Below, one piece after another: positions 61,608 to 64,000 of a DNA stretch of 64,000 nucleotides; within the stretch, counting starts at the first letter, position 1; each line of letters begins with the position of its first letter. This stretch comes from an uncultured Flavobacteriales bacterium. GTDB lineage: Bacteria; Bacteroidota; Bacteroidia; Flavobacteriales_D; Crocinitomicaceae. The translations under genes were made by a program, and so were the position numbers. The stretch is taken from positions 62,001 through 126,000 of the forward strand of contig CAJXJK010000007.1 of assembly GCA_913054135.1 (NCBI GenBank), written 5' to 3'. The notes below the pieces were generated by a model. The model searched no databases, was not told where the DNA came from, and worked only from the letters and a program-made list of their open reading frames with translations.

Positions 61608-63986
61608 ATGCGTCAATTACTATTCATTGTAAGTCTTCTCATTCTATCGAGTTCATATTCTCAGGATATACATCTTCAAGGAACTGTTCCTTCTGAGAAA
61701 CTAAATAATCAAATTGGCCAAATTACCATTTTTGCTTCGGCAGATTCAACTTTAAAGAAAGGGAGTTACATTGATAGCTCATTTTTTGAGCTAAACTATA
61801 AAGGGAAAGTTGGAGAAAGCTACTACGCTAAAATCAAATTGGGTGGTTTTTTAGATACGACGATTTCATTTATTGCAGAAAGTAAAGAAGTTGATTTAGG
61901 AATAATCCAGCTGCAGCCCGATTTAAATCTGGAGACAGTTGAGGTGGTTTATAGAGAGCCTGCTTTTGAACGAACCATGGACGGAATAAAAGTAAATGTT
62001 TCCGGTACCACACTTGAGCAGCTGACGAACCTTTTTGAAATATTGAAAGCCTCTCCCAAATTGACCTCACCAGATGATGAACGCATAGAAATAATCGGAA
62101 AAGGAAGTCCTCTCATCTTAATTGATAGACAGCCCATTTTGTCAAATGATGAATTACGAGCTATCCCGGCTGAGATGGTAGAGAAAATTGAAATCATCAC
62201 CAACCCTTCTGCAAAATACAAAGCGCAAGGTAGGGGAAGCGGAGTAATAGAGGTATACACCAAAGACTTTAGTTTGCAAGGATATAACATGACGATTAGT
62301 GGAGCAGGTGGCTTAAATACCCAATTAAAGCCAACAGCAAATGGAAATATTGGTTTGAGTTTAAAGAAGAAAAAGTTCTCATTGAACGCGAATATGGGAG
62401 GACATTACCGAGAGAACTATTCTTATGGAGATGGAATTTATAATGCAACTGATGACAGCCAAAGAAGCGAAAGAACTGGCTTCTCATCTGAAAATTCAAA
62501 TATCAGTCCGCACATAAATATTAAAGGAGCTTATAGAGTAAAGGATAATCATAAGATTACCGTTGGTGTTAGAGGACATGCCAATAGATATGATGGCGTC
62601 ACGACAGATAGCTCATATTATTATCAAAATGATGTCTTGCTTACCAAGAAAGATGAGATTTCATCAGATGGTTATACCTGGCTAAACGGAAGTAGTTTTC
62701 TTAATTACGTATGGGAAACAGATACCTTCAATAGTGCTTTTGAAGTCAATCTGAATTATAGATTGAAAGTAGATGAAAGCCAAGCGACTTCACGAAATGT
62801 ATATACTGATTTGGTAGGCACGGGCACCACAAATTTTGACATTCAAAATGACTCTAGAAACCGTCCAAATATTGGAGAGTTTAGAACATCTTACGAACAT
62901 GTTTTTGATACTACGGGATGGAAAATGAGCGGAGGAGGTTCATTCAGCATTGTCTACAATGGTAAAGAGTTTAATCAGTATAATGAGGTAGCTGACCAAT
63001 GGGTGGTTGATCCCTTGTTTTCGAATTCATACGACTATATTGAGCAAAACGGAAGTGCCTTTTATGAGGTGGCAAAAAAATGGGAAAAAGTAGGATTCAG
63101 AGCTGGTGTTAGTGCTGAGTACACTGACCTTGATGGGTACAGTAATTCCTTAGACAAACAATTTATTGATTCTTCTTATTTCTTAGTGTTTCCTTCAGCC
63201 AGTATTATGCTTGAACCAAGTTCAAAAGTAGGTGTCACATTGACTTATTCATCTGGGATTGATCGTCCGCAATTTTCTAATTATGATCCATTTGTGAGAG
63301 TTGAAGACAGCCTAATGATCACTTACGGAAATCCATATTTACTGCCCGAAGTGAAGCAAACATTTGGTATTAATTTGGACCTCTTCTATAAGTACAATTT
63401 TAGTGCGAGCTATACCTATTCTAAGAATCCTCAAAGTCAGTTATCATTTCTTGACGAAGAAACCTTTTTGGTGAATAATACGCCTTGGAACTCAGAGCGA
63501 ACTGATGGCTTGAGTGTTTCTTTGAGTATTCCGCTAAAGACGAAATGGTTTAATGGTTGGAATTCGATTTGGATGAATTACAACAAATACAGTTTTTCAC
63601 CAATTTTTGGCCGTGAAGACTTCACCACTTTAACTTATGGTTTGTGGTCGTATTCTAATTTCTTTCTACCCAAGAACTTTAACATCACGAATAGATTCTA
63701 TCTAGGTCGTTGGGGTTCTGACGGCGGAATTGGAAATGTGAGAATGAATTGGGGACTGAGATTAACGAAGAAGATGATGGGTAATAAGTTTCAGATATAT
63801 TTAGATGTGGCTGATATTTTTCCTCCATCTAACAAGTACGAATCAATTGCTGGTAACTACCAAGGGTCAACATCAAACAGATGGGCATTTACCTCATTCA
63901 AATTGGGTGTTTATTATAAGTTTGGTAGACTTAAGCAAGACGCGAATATTCAAGAATCAAAATCTAAAAACTCAAACCGAATCTAA
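61608..63986 (+). CDS. Outer-membrane beta-barrel protein, TonB-receptor-like (DUF family OMP_b-brl_2 type)
   Basis: 792 residues with signal peptide (MRQLLFIVSLLILSSSYSQ), an N-terminal carboxypeptidase-like beta sandwich to about 105, a plug-like region (GSPLILIDRQPILSNDELRA, IPAEMVEKIEIITNPSAKYK) and a long beta-barrel. The barrel pattern (VGVTLTYSSGIDRPQFSNYD, ALVEVKQT-like turn segments) fits the outer-membrane beta-barrel family common in Bacteroidota and related to TonB receptors, but without a recognisable TonB box. The basic tail RLKQDANIQESKSKNSNRI after the last aromatic strand is unusual for a barrel that normally ends in F or W. Substrate unknown. Confidence 0.85.
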   Translation: MRQLLFIVSLLILSSSYSQDIHLQGTVPSEKLNNQIGQITIFASADSTLKKGSYIDSSFFELNYKGKVGESYYAKIKLGGFLDTTISFIAESKEVDLGIIQLQPDLNLETVEVVYREPAFERTMDGIKVNVSGTTLEQLTNLFEILKASPKLTSPDDERIEIIGKGSPLILIDRQPILSNDELRAIPAEMVEKIEIITNPSAKYKAQGRGSGVIEVYTKDFSLQGYNMTISGAGGLNTQLKPTANGNIGLSLKKKKFSLNANMGGHYRENYSYGDGIYNATDDSQRSERTGFSSENSNISPHINIKGAYRVKDNHKITVGVRGHANRYDGVTTDSSYYYQNDVLLTKKDEISSDGYTWLNGSSFLNYVWETDTFNSAFEVNLNYRLKVDESQATSRNVYTDLVGTGTTNFDIQNDSRNRPNIGEFRTSYEHVFDTTGWKMSGGGSFSIVYNGKEFNQYNEVADQWVVDPLFSNSYDYIEQNGSAFYEVAKKWEKVGFRAGVSAEYTDLDGYSNSLDKQFIDSSYFLVFPSASIMLEPSSKVGVTLTYSSGIDRPQFSNYDPFVRVEDSLMITYGNPYLLPEVKQTFGINLDLFYKYNFSASYTYSKNPQSQLSFLDEETFLVNNTPWNSERTDGLSVSLSIPLKTKWFNGWNSIWMNYNKYSFSPIFGREDFTTLTYGLWSYSNFFLPKNFNITNRFYLGRWGSDGGIGNVRMNWGLRLTKKMMGNKFQIYLDVADIFPPSNKYESIAGNYQGSTSNRWAFTSFKLGVYYKFGRLKQDANIQESKSKNSNRI

Positions 63987-64000
63987 GTTTTTCTCGTAGC

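Overview
The window looks like an AT-rich chromosome segment of a Bacteroidota bacterium, most likely Flavobacteriia or a close relative. The evidence is lineage-restricted families (DUF4293, DUF4835, DUF4476, GldF/GldG, the bamD-rpoZ-coaBC-DUF4835-recN block), two secreted proteins with type IX secretion (T9SS) C-terminal sorting domains, TonB-type outer-membrane proteins, LpxB for lipid A, and a recurrent TAnnTTTG promoter element, sometimes paired with an upstream TTG/TTTG. Shine-Dalgarno sequences are mostly absent. I see no phage, plasmid, insertion sequence, CRISPR or rRNA; this is mostly core genome with local scars of rearrangement.

Layout. 1-5 kb: cut flippase gene, then rdgB, DUF4293, uup and a fatty acid desaturase. 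5-6.5 kb: a TetR gene flanked by two near-identical 16-bp palindromes, followed by an alpha/beta hydrolase. 6.5-11.4 kb (minus): secreted M1 peptidase, small membrane protein, GNAT, DinB and Crp/Fnr genes. 11.4-18.7 kb: NatAB-like ABC exporter, Ppx-like phosphatase, small conserved protein, CAP/OmpA-like secreted protein, MscS channel. 19.4-26.4 kb: gldF-gldG-DUF4340 (gliding/T9SS), cysteine desulfurase followed by a scar copy of its own 3' end, and a TPR-SpoIIE phosphatase. 26.5-36.7 kb (minus): PNGase F-like T9SS protein, DUF423, DUF4476, recN, DUF4835, coaBC, rpoZ, bamD.

36.9-43 kb: PLP acyltransferase (sphingolipid/sulfonolipid type), thioredoxin-like protein, menE, CPBP protease, VanW, a second MscS, a MORN lipoprotein. 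43-46.8 kb: initiator tRNA, a decayed tRNA 3' end, era, der, holA. 46.9-50.6 kb: TonB-dependent receptor, small outer-membrane protein, LuxR-type regulator. 51-54.3 kb: a four-gene ECF sigma operon whose last gene is broken. 54.3-58.3 kb (minus): REC-cyclase-HD protein, SpoIID-like protein, lpxB. 58.4-64 kb: NlpC/P60 hydrolase, hypothetical secreted proteins, rluF and an outer-membrane beta-barrel protein.

Together the genes serve envelope building (bamD, lpxB, VanW, NlpC/P60, SpoIID, MscS), gliding/T9SS secretion, and ribosome/GTPase housekeeping. The least ordinary parts are the TetR double-operator cassette, the ECF operon with its decaying last gene, the cyclase-HD fusion, and two 3'-end relics (cysteine desulfurase, initiator tRNA). 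Many start codons were moved inward from the longest reading frame using conserved N-termini, signal peptides or promoter position.
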